Shown: in pieces, positions 29,867 through 39,239 of the stretch
How the letters are laid out: each line of letters opens with the position of its first letter
Numbering within the stretch: the first letter of the stretch is position 1
DNA from: DASSBG01 sp963800395
GTDB lineage: Bacteria; Pseudomonadota; Gammaproteobacteria; Xanthomonadales; Rhodanobacteraceae
NCBI GenBank assembly: GCA_963800395.1
Contig: CAWDBD010000014.1
Coordinates: 434,001 to 498,000, forward strand
Length of the DNA stretch: 64,000 nucleotides
Direction of reading: 5' to 3'
The notes under the pieces: model-generated
The model's input: the letters and a program-made list of their open reading frames with translations, nothing else
Database searches by the model: none
What the model was told of the DNA's origin: nothing
Position numbers and translations under genes: made by a program

Positions 29867-30287
29867 ATGACACGTAAACGACCGATTTCTGGGCGATTTG
29901 GCACGTCTCTCGCCCTGTGTGGCGCCATATGCCTGCTTTTGGCGGGCTGTGCCTCGGTGCCGCCACCCACCAGCCTGATGAGCCAGGCCGACTGCAGATG
30001 TCGATGCAGCGCGTGCCGCAGGCGCGCGCGATCATGCGCCGCTCGAGCTTGGTTTTGCGCTCAAGAAGCTGGATCTGGCGCAGTCGGCCATGGGCCAGGA
30101 GGACTACGAGCAGGCGACTCGGCTGGCGCAGGAATCACAGGCCAACAGCAATCTGGCCCGGGTCAAGTCCCAATTGGCCCGGTTGCGCGACAAGATCGAC
30201 AAGCAGGGTGCCGAAAATGCGCGCATGCGCAGCAAGCTTGACGACAACGAGCAGGGCGCCGGCAAGGCGTCTGGAGGTGGCGCATGA
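29867..30287 (+). pseudogene. DUF4398-type lipoprotein, frameshifted
   Basis: The N-terminus has a signal peptide with lipobox (ICLLLAGCASVPPP). After a shift near 29990 the sequence continues as a helical domain (LGFALKKLDLAQSAMGQED-like, then YEQATRLAQESQANSNLARV). A C-terminal coiled coil follows (SQLARLRDKIDKQGAEN). This is the DUF4398 pattern of small outer-membrane lipoproteins. Its stop overlaps the start of the OmpA-like gene (ATGA), so the two products are probably made together. Repaired length is about 140 residues. Confidence 0.75.
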
Positions 30288-31261
30288 GGACATTGTCGAA
30301 CCATGCCTGCGCGCTTTGGCTGGGCATTGTGCTGCTGGCAGCCGGCGCATCAGGAACCACTGCGGTGGCCGCCGAGCCGGATCTCGATTATCAGCGCCTT
30401 ACCGCCAGCCTCGATCATCTGGCTGCTGACCCGATCCTGGGTCAGTACGCACAGGCCGAGCGCGCCCGCGCCCGGGATACCCTGCAAAATCTGGCACAGG
30501 CCGGGCGCAAGGAACGACCGCACTGGCTGTATCTGGCCGAGCGGCGGGTAGACCTGGCCTATGCGGCGGCACAGCTGGACGACGCCCGCCACAAGTACGA
30601 GCAGCTGCAGCGAGAGCACGACAAGATCATGCTTGAGGCGAGCCGGCAGGAAGCCGAGCGCGTTCGGCGCGAACTGGAACGCCAGCGTATCCAGAATCTG
30701 GCGGCCCAGGAAGAAACGCAACGCCTGCAGAAGCAGGGTGAGAGTTACGCCGAGCAAGCCGAGCAGGCGCGTGCGGAGGCGGCGCAAGCCAGGAAGCTGG
30801 CCGAATCCCAGACGCGTGCTGCGGCCCTGTCGCGCAAACAGGCGCAACTGGCCGAGGCCGCTGCCCGCGCCCTGCGCGCAAGCATGGAGAATCTCACTGC
30901 GCGTGCAGGCCCCAAGGGCATGCAGATGAGCCTGGGCGACACCGCATTTGCCCCGGGCCATGCCAGCCTGGAGCCGGCCGCCACGCGGCATCTGGGCAAA
31001 CTGGTTCAATTTGTACAGTCCAGCCCCGGCAAGCCGGTCCTGATCGAGGGCTATACCGACTCCAGCGGCAGCGCGGAACGCAACAAGGCCCTGTCGCGGC
31101 AGCGTGCCGAATCCGTACGTGACGCTCTGGTGGCTGCCGGGGTCAAGGCATCGCGGATCCAGGTCAGCGGGCATGGCGAAGCCGATCCCGTGGCCAGCAA
31201 CGACACGGCCTCGGGTCGCGCCCGCAACCGTCGCGTGGTGGTCATTCTCAAGGACAAGTGA
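30284..31261 (+). CDS. OmpA-family peptidoglycan-binding protein
   Basis: 325 residues. Signal peptide at the N-terminus (WLGIVLLAAGASGTTAVAA). A DUF4398-like helical segment (DYQRLTASLDHLAADPILGQYA) is followed by a long alpha-helical coiled coil rich in E, R, Q and A (about residues 95-200). The C-terminal OmpA domain shows VLIEGYTDSSGSAERNKALS, RAESVRDALVAAGVKASRI and GRARNRRVVV, the residues that hold diaminopimelate. It is likely periplasmic, linking peptidoglycan to the lipoprotein partner encoded just upstream. Frame intact. Confidence 0.88.
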   Translation: MRTLSNHACALWLGIVLLAAGASGTTAVAAEPDLDYQRLTASLDHLAADPILGQYAQAERARARDTLQNLAQAGRKERPHWLYLAERRVDLAYAAAQLDDARHKYEQLQREHDKIMLEASRQEAERVRRELERQRIQNLAAQEETQRLQKQGESYAEQAEQARAEAAQARKLAESQTRAAALSRKQAQLAEAAARALRASMENLTARAGPKGMQMSLGDTAFAPGHASLEPAATRHLGKLVQFVQSSPGKPVLIEGYTDSSGSAERNKALSRQRAESVRDALVAAGVKASRIQVSGHGEADPVASNDTASGRARNRRVVVILKDK

Positions 31262-31619
31262 GCAACGCATGGTGCCTGACCAGCAGCGCGAGGCTTGCGG
31301 CCGCGCTGCGGTGCGGGCAAACCCGGCGGATGCGGGCATAAACACGAAATGCTAACAATTGATCGCGTCAGCAAGGGGTCTCCCGGCACACCCTTGTCAA
31401 GCCTGCATCATTGGAGTAGCGTCGGGGTCAAGGTATCCATTCACGGATACCGGACGGATGACGCCCTCCGATATGACTCACATCTCTTTTTTCCAGTCAC
31501 CACAACGCCTGTCGGGCGAGGTGACTGCTGATGTGTGCATGCCTTGTTACCCCAATCCGCGAACAGCGACCAGTGTCCGAGGGCGGCGCTGTGTCCGTAT
31601 GGCCATGAGGAGTTCAATC
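31262..31619. other. Gap without a recognised gene
   Basis: 358 bases. A small hairpin GGTATCC-ATTCAC-GGATACC lies at 31432-31451. Otherwise no repeat family, promoter or gene is evident. GAGGAG just before 31620 is the ribosome-binding site of the DUF465 gene. Confidence 0.4.
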
Positions 31620-31847
31620 ATGTTCGAAAGCAAGTCCCGGGACGAAGTGGAATCATTGATGAAACGCGACTCCGAATTTCGCGTGCTCTACCACCATCAC
31701 CAGAAGCTCGACAGCAAGGTACACGATGCCGAGATTGGTGCCTTGCCCATGGACGACACCACACTGGCCAACATGAAACGCGAGAAATTGCGCGCCAAGG
31801 ACAAACTGACGCAGATGTGGGCTGACCGAAGTCAGACCGCACACTGA
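31620..31847 (+). CDS. DUF465 (YdcH-like) small protein
   Basis: 75 residues from the ATG at 31620, with GAGGAG seven bases upstream. The sequence is charged and helical, with FRVLYHHHQKLDSKVHDAE and the C-terminal LANMKREKLRAKDKLTQM. This is the short helical-hairpin pattern of DUF465/YdcH proteins, whose function is unknown. A strong terminator follows, so it appears to be monocistronic. Confidence 0.85.
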   Translation: MFESKSRDEVESLMKRDSEFRVLYHHHQKLDSKVHDAEIGALPMDDTTLANMKREKLRAKDKLTQMWADRSQTAH

Positions 31848-31867
31848 CCCCATTCCAGACCCGATCG

Positions 31868-31900
31868 GATCGGCCCGCCTTGCGCGGGCCGATCTGTTTT
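31868..31900 (+). terminator. Rho-independent terminator after the DUF465 gene
   Basis: Perfect 11-bp stem GATCGGCCCGC / GCGGGCCGATC with a 5-nt loop, followed by TGTTTT. It lies 21 bases after the stop codon. Confidence 0.85.
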
Positions 31901-31982
31901 CGGGCGCACGATTGGCAAGTTCGCGCTGGAGCAGCGACAATGGGCGTTTGACAGCCTCAGATTTCCGCATTCTGGAGTGAAC

Positions 31983-33353
<1,371 letters not shown>

Positions 33354-33617
33354 TTCCGGTGCGGAGTCAGGATGTGCCCGCAAATATCAGTCAACCCGGA
33401 CGCCGCGAAGCGGCGATCCGGACGCCCAGGCAGGATTGCCGAAAGCGCACATCGGCGTAGCCGATGGCCCGCAGGGTGAGCGACAGGATGTCGCGAATAA
33501 ATCCATTTTGACTTTCGCCTCAACCAAGGACAGACCCGGTGGACTCCGGCTTCTGCGCTACGCGCAAGCCCGGAATGACCAGCGTCTGTTGAAGATCTCC
33601 GCCAATCAGGATTAACC

Positions 33618-34778
33618 ATGGCTTCAAAGAAAAAGCAGACCGCACTGGGTACCCGTGCCATCCACGCCGGCCAGTCACCGGATCCGTCCACGGGCGCGAT
33701 CATGACGCCGATCTACGCGACCTCCACCTACGTGCAGTCCAGTCCGGGCCGTCACCAGGGATACGAATATTCGCGCAGCCAGAACCCCACCCGCATGGCC
33801 TACGAACGCTGCGTGGCCGATCTGGAAGGCGGCGTAGCCGGATTCGCCTTCGGTTCCGGGCTGGCCGCAGCAGCCACCGTCCTGGACCTGCTGGATTCGG
33901 GCGACCACGTCATCGCCATGGACGACCTCTATGGCGGCAGCTATCGCCTGTTCGAGGGCGTGCGCCGGCGCTCGGCGGGGCTGGATTTCAGCTTTGTCGA
34001 CCTGAACGATCTGGCCGCGGTGGAAAAAGCCCTGAAGCCGGAAACGCGCATGATCTGGGCCGAGACTCCGACCAACCCGATGCTGAAACTGGTCGACCTG
34101 GGCAAGATTTCCGCGTTCGCAAAGAAGCACGACCTGATCCTGGTGGTAGACAACACCTTCAGCTCGCCGATCCTGCAGCGGCCGCTGGAACATGGCGCTG
34201 ACCTGGTGCTGCATTCGGCGACCAAGTTCCTGAACGGCCATTCGGACATGGTGGGTGGCATCGTGGTGGCGGGCGACGAATCGCTGGCCGAGCGCATGGG
34301 CTATCTGCAGAACTCGGTGGGTGCCATTGCCGGTCCATTCGATGCGTTCCTGGCCATGCGCGGCCTGAAGACGCTGCACCTGCGCATGCGCGCGCACTGC
34401 GCCAATGCGCTGGAACTGGCGCGCTGGCTGGAGAAGCATCGTGCGGTGCAGAAGGTCATCTACCCCGGCCTCAAGTCGCACCCGCAACATGCTCTTGCCA
34501 AACGCCAGATGGACGGCTTTGGCGGCATTGTCACCATCGAGATCAAGGGCGGACTGCGCAAGGCCCGGCGCATGCTGGAGCGTTGCGAACTGTTTGCGCT
34601 GGCCGAGTCCCTGGGCGGCGTCGAAAGCCTTATCGAGCACCCGGCCATCATGACCCACGCCTCCGTGCCACCAGCCAACCGCAAGCGCCTGGGCATCAGC
34701 AACGGCCTGATCCGCCTGTCCGTCGGCGTCGAGGATGTCGAGGACCTCAGGGCCGAGCTGAAACACGCCCTCGCCTGA
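33618..34778 (+). CDS. metB: Cystathionine gamma-lyase / gamma-synthase (PLP)
   Basis: 386 residues of the Cys/Met-metabolism PLP family. Conserved blocks are YEYSRSQNPTRMAYERCVA, FGSGLAAAATVLDLL, ETPTNPMLKLVDL, VVDNTFSSPILQRPL and the PLP-lysine motif HSATKFLNGHSD. The C-terminus has SLGGVESLIEHPAIMTHAS and ISNGLIRLSVGVEDVEDL. Pairing with cbs suggests it acts mainly as cystathionine gamma-lyase in cysteine synthesis, although xanthomonad copies are called metB. It marks the left border of the LPS locus. The 264-base gap before it has no gene. Confidence 0.92.
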   Translation: MASKKKQTALGTRAIHAGQSPDPSTGAIMTPIYATSTYVQSSPGRHQGYEYSRSQNPTRMAYERCVADLEGGVAGFAFGSGLAAAATVLDLLDSGDHVIAMDDLYGGSYRLFEGVRRRSAGLDFSFVDLNDLAAVEKALKPETRMIWAETPTNPMLKLVDLGKISAFAKKHDLILVVDNTFSSPILQRPLEHGADLVLHSATKFLNGHSDMVGGIVVAGDESLAERMGYLQNSVGAIAGPFDAFLAMRGLKTLHLRMRAHCANALELARWLEKHRAVQKVIYPGLKSHPQHALAKRQMDGFGGIVTIEIKGGLRKARRMLERCELFALAESLGGVESLIEHPAIMTHASVPPANRKRLGISNGLIRLSVGVEDVEDLRAELKHALA

Positions 34779-34800
34779 GGGGCAGGGCGCCTGGAGCTCG

Positions 34801-34948
34801 TAGGGTGCTGCTGAGCGCAGCGAAGCGCACCGTGGCGCAATATATGCTGGTGCGCATTGCTGCGCAATGTAGGGTGCTGCTGAGCGCAGCGAAGCGCACC
34901 ATGGCGCGATATATGCTGGTGCGCATCGCTGCGCTCAGCGGCACCCTA
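34801..34948. repeat. Family C palindromic element beside metB
   Basis: A half copy (34801-34869) is joined to a full element (34870-34948). The full element has 31-bp arms, TAGGGTGCTGCTGAGCGCAG... and ...CTGCGCTCAGCGGCACCCTA, pairing at 29 of 31 positions around an ATGGCGCGATATATGCT core. The full form recurs at 35179-35257 and 35488-35566. Confidence 0.85.
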
Positions 34949-34974
34949 CGTGCATTGCCTCGCACCGCCGCAGA

Positions 34975-35592
34975 TCAATCGTCCTTGCGCCCTCGCCACA
35001 ACTCCTGCCAGGCCTGGCGCAGGTACTGACGGTCATAGAAGCGTGGGGTGAGCACCTGCCCGAAGGCACCCAGGGAAATCGCACGGCTGCGCTGGATGAC
35101 ACGCCGCGAGCGCCACATGCCCGGCAGCCCCTTGAACGCATCCCTGTAAAGCTGCCAAACCACTCGCCAGGCGTAATGTAGGGTGCTGCTGAGCGCAGCG
35201 AAGCGCACCATGGCGCAATATATGCTGGTGCGCATCGCTGCGCTCAGCGGCACCCTACGTGCATTGCCTCGCACCGCCGCAGATCAATCGTCCTTGCGCC
35301 CTCGCCACAACTGCTGCCAGGCCTGGCGCAGGTACTGACGGTCATAGAAGCGTGGGGTGAGCACCTGCCCGAAGGCACCCAGGGAAATCGCACGGCTGCG
35401 CTGGATGACACGCCGCGAGCGCCACATGCCCGGCAGCCCCTTGAACGCATCCCGGTACAGCCGCCAAACCACTCGCCAGGCGTAATGTAGGGTGCTGCTG
35501 AGCGCAGCGAAGCGCACCATGGCGCAATATATGCTGGTGCGCATCGCTGCGCTCAGCGGCACCCTACGTGCATTGCCTCGCACCGTCGCGGA
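34975..35592 (-). repeat. Two extra tandem copies of the glycosyltransferase 3' end
   Basis: Two 309-bp units match the end of the gene at 35593-36612. Each contains its last 65 codons with stop (34975-35169 and 35284-35478, encoding ...FYDRQYLRQAWQ-LWRGRKDD) followed by a family C palindrome (35179-35257 and 35488-35566). Copies differ from the real gene by a few bases (for example WQLYRD for WRLYRD, QQLW for QELW). Identity stops at 35787 in the real gene. The unit length is a multiple of three, so reading frames run through palindrome and gene tail. Confidence 0.92.
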
Positions 35593-36612
35593 TCAATCGT
35601 CCTTTCGCCCTCGCCACAACTCCTGCCAGGCCTGGCGCAGGTACTGACGGTCATAGAAGCGTGGGGTGAGCACCTGCCCGAAGGCACCCAGGGAAATCGC
35701 ACGGCTGCGCTGGATAACACGCCGCGAGCGCCACATGCCCGGCAGCCCCTTGAACGCATCCCGGTACAGCCGCCAAACCACTCGCCAACGCCCGCCCAGG
35801 CCATGACGCAGCACGATGCCGCAGTGCAGCGCCACGATCAAGGGTGACAGCGCGAGCAACCAGGGCAGGGGAAAATCCTTGGCGATCACCCAGATCGAAT
35901 TGCGGATCCCGTGATACAGGACAAAATCACTGAAGCCGCCGCCGGAGCTGGCCTGGCCCCAGTGCAAGGCCACGCAACGGTCGAGGTAGGCCGGCCGAAA
36001 GCCGAGCAGGCGAGCGCGCATGGCCAGATCGGTATCCTCTGCATAGCAGAAGAAGCGCTCGTCAAAGATCATGCCGTGGCGGTCGCGCACAGCTTCCAGC
36101 AGCGCCCGCGAGTAGATCGCAAGGCCGCCAGTCGGGCCGACCAGCCGGTCCTGCAGATGTTTGCGGTTCGATGCCAGGGCCGAGGCGTACATGGCGATGC
36201 CCAGCGAGTCGATCAGCTCCGGCGCATCCATGCGGTGCATGCGGGCACTGAACATGTCCGCGTCGGGATGCGCATCGGCGAACGCCAGCCAGTCGGAAAG
36301 GCCCTCGCGCACCAGTGCCGAGTCGTTGTTCAGCAGGGCAATCCTGTCGATGGACGGGTCATGCAGCAGCCCTTCAATGGCCCGATTGCAGGCCCCGGCG
36401 AAACCGACGTTTTCCGATAGCTCCAGCAGTTCCAGCGAGGCAAGCCCGATCGATGCAAGGCCCTCGCGCAGCGCGTCCTTCTGTGCGTCGGTCGAATCAT
36501 TGTCCACCACCCAGACACGGGCGCTCGCACCAAGGCTGTCCGCGGCAACCGTGCGCAGACACTCGATCGTCAGTTCGCTTGTGTTGTAGCTGACTACCAC
36601 TATGCCTAGCAT
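35593..36612 (-). CDS. GT2 glycosyltransferase (rhamnosyltransferase-like)
   Basis: 339 residues from the ATG at 36612 (MLGIVVVSYNTSELTIECL). GT-A fold features are the nucleotide-binding VWVVDNDSTD, ENVGFAGACNRAIE, the metal-site region LLNNDSALV, and YAEDTDLAMRARLLG downstream. The last about 90 residues include a hydrophobic stretch (LPWLLALSPLIVALHCGIVL) and a basic tail. Probably adds a sugar to the O-antigen at the inner-membrane face. It converges with metB. Its final 65 codons are repeated twice in the gap between them. Confidence 0.88.
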   Translation of the reverse strand: MLGIVVVSYNTSELTIECLRTVAADSLGASARVWVVDNDSTDAQKDALREGLASIGLASLELLELSENVGFAGACNRAIEGLLHDPSIDRIALLNNDSALVREGLSDWLAFADAHPDADMFSARMHRMDAPELIDSLGIAMYASALASNRKHLQDRLVGPTGGLAIYSRALLEAVRDRHGMIFDERFFCYAEDTDLAMRARLLGFRPAYLDRCVALHWGQASSGGGFSDFVLYHGIRNSIWVIAKDFPLPWLLALSPLIVALHCGIVLRHGLGGRWRVVWRLYRDAFKGLPGMWRSRRVIQRSRAISLGAFGQVLTPRFYDRQYLRQAWQELWRGRKDD

Positions 36613-36877
36613 GGCGCATTGATCCCTGGTGGCCCCAGATGCGGGACTATGGTCCGGCAACGGATATAGCAAGATGCGCAGCGTACCATTACACTGACGC
36701 GCTACGTGTGGCGACAGCCGGTGTGATGCCGCTTGCACCAACCGCCCGAAACGATTGGCGAGTAGATGAAGTCGAAAGTTCCAGAAATGCTCACGACAAG
36801 CGAATGTCAGCCGGGTTCATGCCCAGGCGAAGTTCATGAGGCCAGCCCGTGCGGGTGCGTCGGCCGGAGCGGTAGCG
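36613..36877. other. Divergent intergenic region in the LPS locus
   Basis: 265 bases between the divergent glycosyltransferase and wzm genes, more AT-rich than the housekeeping flanks. It probably holds both promoters, but no clear -35/-10 pair can be named. No repeat element was seen. Confidence 0.35.
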
Positions 36878-37648
36878 ATGCTTGATCGCTTGCGCAGATA
36901 TGGCGAACTGGTCCTGTTCAAGACGTTGGCGGAGCTGCGCAACGAGCGCCAGCGCACCTATCTTGGCTTTCTATGGTGGCTGTTCGAACCCGCCTTTTTC
37001 ATGCTTGTCTTCTATCTTGTTTTTGACGTGCTGATGAAGCGCGGAGGACCGGATTACGTTCCGATGCTCCTCAGCGGCCTGATTTTGTGGCAGTGGTTCA
37101 ACAATGGCATCATGCACTGCACCACTTCGATTCAGACGGCGCTGCCTCTGGCGCGTACCGTCAAGGTGCCCATGACCCTGTTCCCCCTGGCTACAATCCT
37201 TGCAGACACAACAAAGTTTGCATTTGTATTCGTGGTACTCGTTGGAGTGCTATGGGCGCTGGGACATCCCCCAAACTTCGCATATATCGCTTTGCCGGTC
37301 GTGCTTTTTGCCGAATTCACATTTACCTGTGGGGTCAGCTTTCTGATCGCCGCCATTGTGCCGTTGGTGCCAGATCTTCGATTCGTAATCTCGCCGGTGT
37401 TGCAAGGTCTTTTCTTCCTGTCGGCCATATTCTATTCCTTCGATAGCGTCTCCCCGGAGATGCGGCATTGGCTCAACTACAACCCGATGGCCGTGATGAT
37501 TGATAGTGGTCGCCAGATAATTCTTTATGGCCAGATACCTGACCTGGGCAGGCTTGTGCTGTTGACGCTCGTAGGCGCAATCGTACTTTTGGCTGGCGTA
37601 GGAGCCGTAAGCCGCTTGACCCCTGTCTACCCCAAACTTGCCGAGTGA
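36878..37648 (+). CDS. wzm: Polysaccharide ABC exporter, permease
   Basis: 256 residues from the ATG at 36878 (MLDRLRRYGELVLFKTLAEL), with GGAG 10 bases upstream. An amphipathic N-terminus and six hydrophobic segments match the ABC-2 permease Wzm/KpsM family. The YLGFLWWLFEPAFFMLVFYLV block is characteristic. With the ATPase that follows it would export undecaprenyl-linked O-antigen across the inner membrane, so this locus uses the ABC-transporter route rather than Wzx/Wzy. Confidence 0.9.
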   Translation: MLDRLRRYGELVLFKTLAELRNERQRTYLGFLWWLFEPAFFMLVFYLVFDVLMKRGGPDYVPMLLSGLILWQWFNNGIMHCTTSIQTALPLARTVKVPMTLFPLATILADTTKFAFVFVVLVGVLWALGHPPNFAYIALPVVLFAEFTFTCGVSFLIAAIVPLVPDLRFVISPVLQGLFFLSAIFYSFDSVSPEMRHWLNYNPMAVMIDSGRQIILYGQIPDLGRLVLLTLVGAIVLLAGVGAVSRLTPVYPKLAE

Positions 37649-37655
37649 CTCGCTC

Positions 37656-38336
37656 ATGACAGATATCGCGATCACTCTTCACCACGTTGCGGTCAATTTT
37701 CAGACGCACAGAAGCGTGAGGCAGCGCGGATTTGAAGCGTTGCATGATGTGTCGATGGAATTGCGGCACGGACAGAAGTTGGGTGTAATTGGCAGCAATG
37801 GTGCGGGCAAGAGCACTTTGCTGCGTGTGCTGGCAGATGTTTTGAAGCCTGACTCTGGCACTATCGAACGAAACCATGGAGCGTGTCAGCTTTTGGCGCT
37901 GGGTACCGGAATCATGCCCAATCTGACCGGAAGGGAAAACGCTGTGCTCAGTGGCCTCTTACACGGCATGCGTAGGCGCGATATCGTATCGCGGCTGGAA
38001 AAAATCAAGGAATTCTCCGAACTTGGCGACTTCTTCGAACAACCGGTAAAGTCATATTCGTCGGGCATGCGGACGCGGCTTGGATTTGCCGTGGCCATTC
38101 AGCAGCAGCCGGATATCCTGCTTATCGACGAGACCCTTGCAGTCGGAGATGCCGCATTCAAGGAAAAGTCCATGCAGGCATTGAATCAGCGTTTCGGTTC
38201 CGGGGATACCGTTGTGCTCGTGTCACACGATGATGCAATGATCAGGAAGGTCTGCGACCGGGTCATCTGGCTCGAAAAAGGAAGGAGTGAATTTTCCGGT
38301 GCCCCTGAGGAGGCGCTGAAGCGATATCACGCATAA
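37656..38336 (+). CDS. wzt: Polysaccharide ABC exporter, ATPase
   Basis: 226 residues. Walker A is GSNGAGKSTLL, the Q-loop region lies in LTGRENAVLSG, the signature is YSSGMRTRLGFA, Walker B is DILLIDETLAVGD, and the switch His is in VLVSHDD. It matches KpsT/Wzt ATPases but stops after the nucleotide-binding domain. It therefore lacks the C-terminal carbohydrate-binding domain that some Wzt proteins use to recognise capped O-antigen. It starts seven bases after wzm; an upstream TTG start at 37638 is possible. Confidence 0.92.
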   Translation: MTDIAITLHHVAVNFQTHRSVRQRGFEALHDVSMELRHGQKLGVIGSNGAGKSTLLRVLADVLKPDSGTIERNHGACQLLALGTGIMPNLTGRENAVLSGLLHGMRRRDIVSRLEKIKEFSELGDFFEQPVKSYSSGMRTRLGFAVAIQQQPDILLIDETLAVGDAAFKEKSMQALNQRFGSGDTVVLVSHDDAMIRKVCDRVIWLEKGRSEFSGAPEEALKRYHA

Positions 38337-38373
38337 GAGCGGCTCGATTTCGACACGTGATGCCTGCCCGCAT

Positions 38374-39190
38374 TCAGAGGCTTCCAGGTCTTGCTTCCAG
38401 TATCAGGCGTTTCGCGTACTCGGAGCAAATACTGGGTGGGATGGGTTCACCGTCAACGAGATCCCAGTTGTCATAGCCAAACTCCTCGAGCGCATCCCCG
38501 TATCGTCGCTCAAGTTCGGCGCAATCGTCGGCACAAACGAAGCTTCTCCACCCACCGGATGTTCCTGATCGAAACGTACGCTGAAGATCATTCCCCACGG
38601 CGCGTGAGACCGGAAGCTCGAAGCCCATGTATTGTCTCGAGCTCGTGGATATTGCCCGCCACGAAGTCCTCGTATCTGATCACGAAGGCATCTTTGGGCA
38701 GCTGTCGGATGAAATGAACGAAACCAGTGAGGTCTGGTATGGACCAGGCATCATAGCCTGTATGGGTTTTCAGAAAATCTGCCAGTGCTGCAAAGGGTAC
38801 AGCCTTGGGGTCTCGCTCCTTTGATTGCAGCAAGCTAATCCAGCTCCTTGCAGTATCTGGATTGAAATTTTCGGTCTGGGCCCAGGCGAATGAAAAGTAG
38901 AATAGTCGACTCAGCAGCTCATCCCGAAAGTCACGGATGATGACGACCTTCCGATCAAAAGTCATCGGCAACTCGTTGTGAATGATCGCGTTTCTAAGCC
39001 TGGGTCTCTTGTTCCAGTGATCCGAAATGATCTTCACGGTAGTGTTCTTTTCATTCGCATTCTTGCTGGTTGCGAAGAAGTCGATATTCTTGGGCTCAAG
39101 GTAGTAGTTCTTGATGCCTGCTCCGGAAGCCAAGGTTTTGGATATCACCGTGGTGCCGGTCTTGGCGCGACCAACGACTAGAATTTTCAT
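38374..39190 (-). pseudogene. Sulfotransferase-like protein, one frameshift
   Basis: N-terminus MKILVVGRAKTGTTVISKTLA has the sulfotransferase PAPS-binding P-loop (GRAKTGTT). VVIIRDFRDELLSRLFYF is the 3'-phosphate-binding region with Arg and Ser. FVIRYEDFVAGNIHELE follows. The frame changes near 38625 and continues as MGFELPVSRAVGNDLQRTFRSG and GWRSFVCADDCAELERRYG to the stop at 38374. Repaired length is about 271 residues. It may modify sugars or lipids of this locus. Base composition is clearly less GC-rich than the flanks. Confidence 0.75.
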
Positions 39191-39239
39191 TGGATTCAGT
39201 GCCTTGCTTGAGTGGTCTGAGAGGCGCTAGATGTCTGGC

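Noticed and set aside
34747..35583. Small minus-strand open frames of 60-100 codons in the 309-bp repeats
   Set aside because: They are duplicated gene tails joined to palindrome sequence; no independent start signals, treated as repeat.
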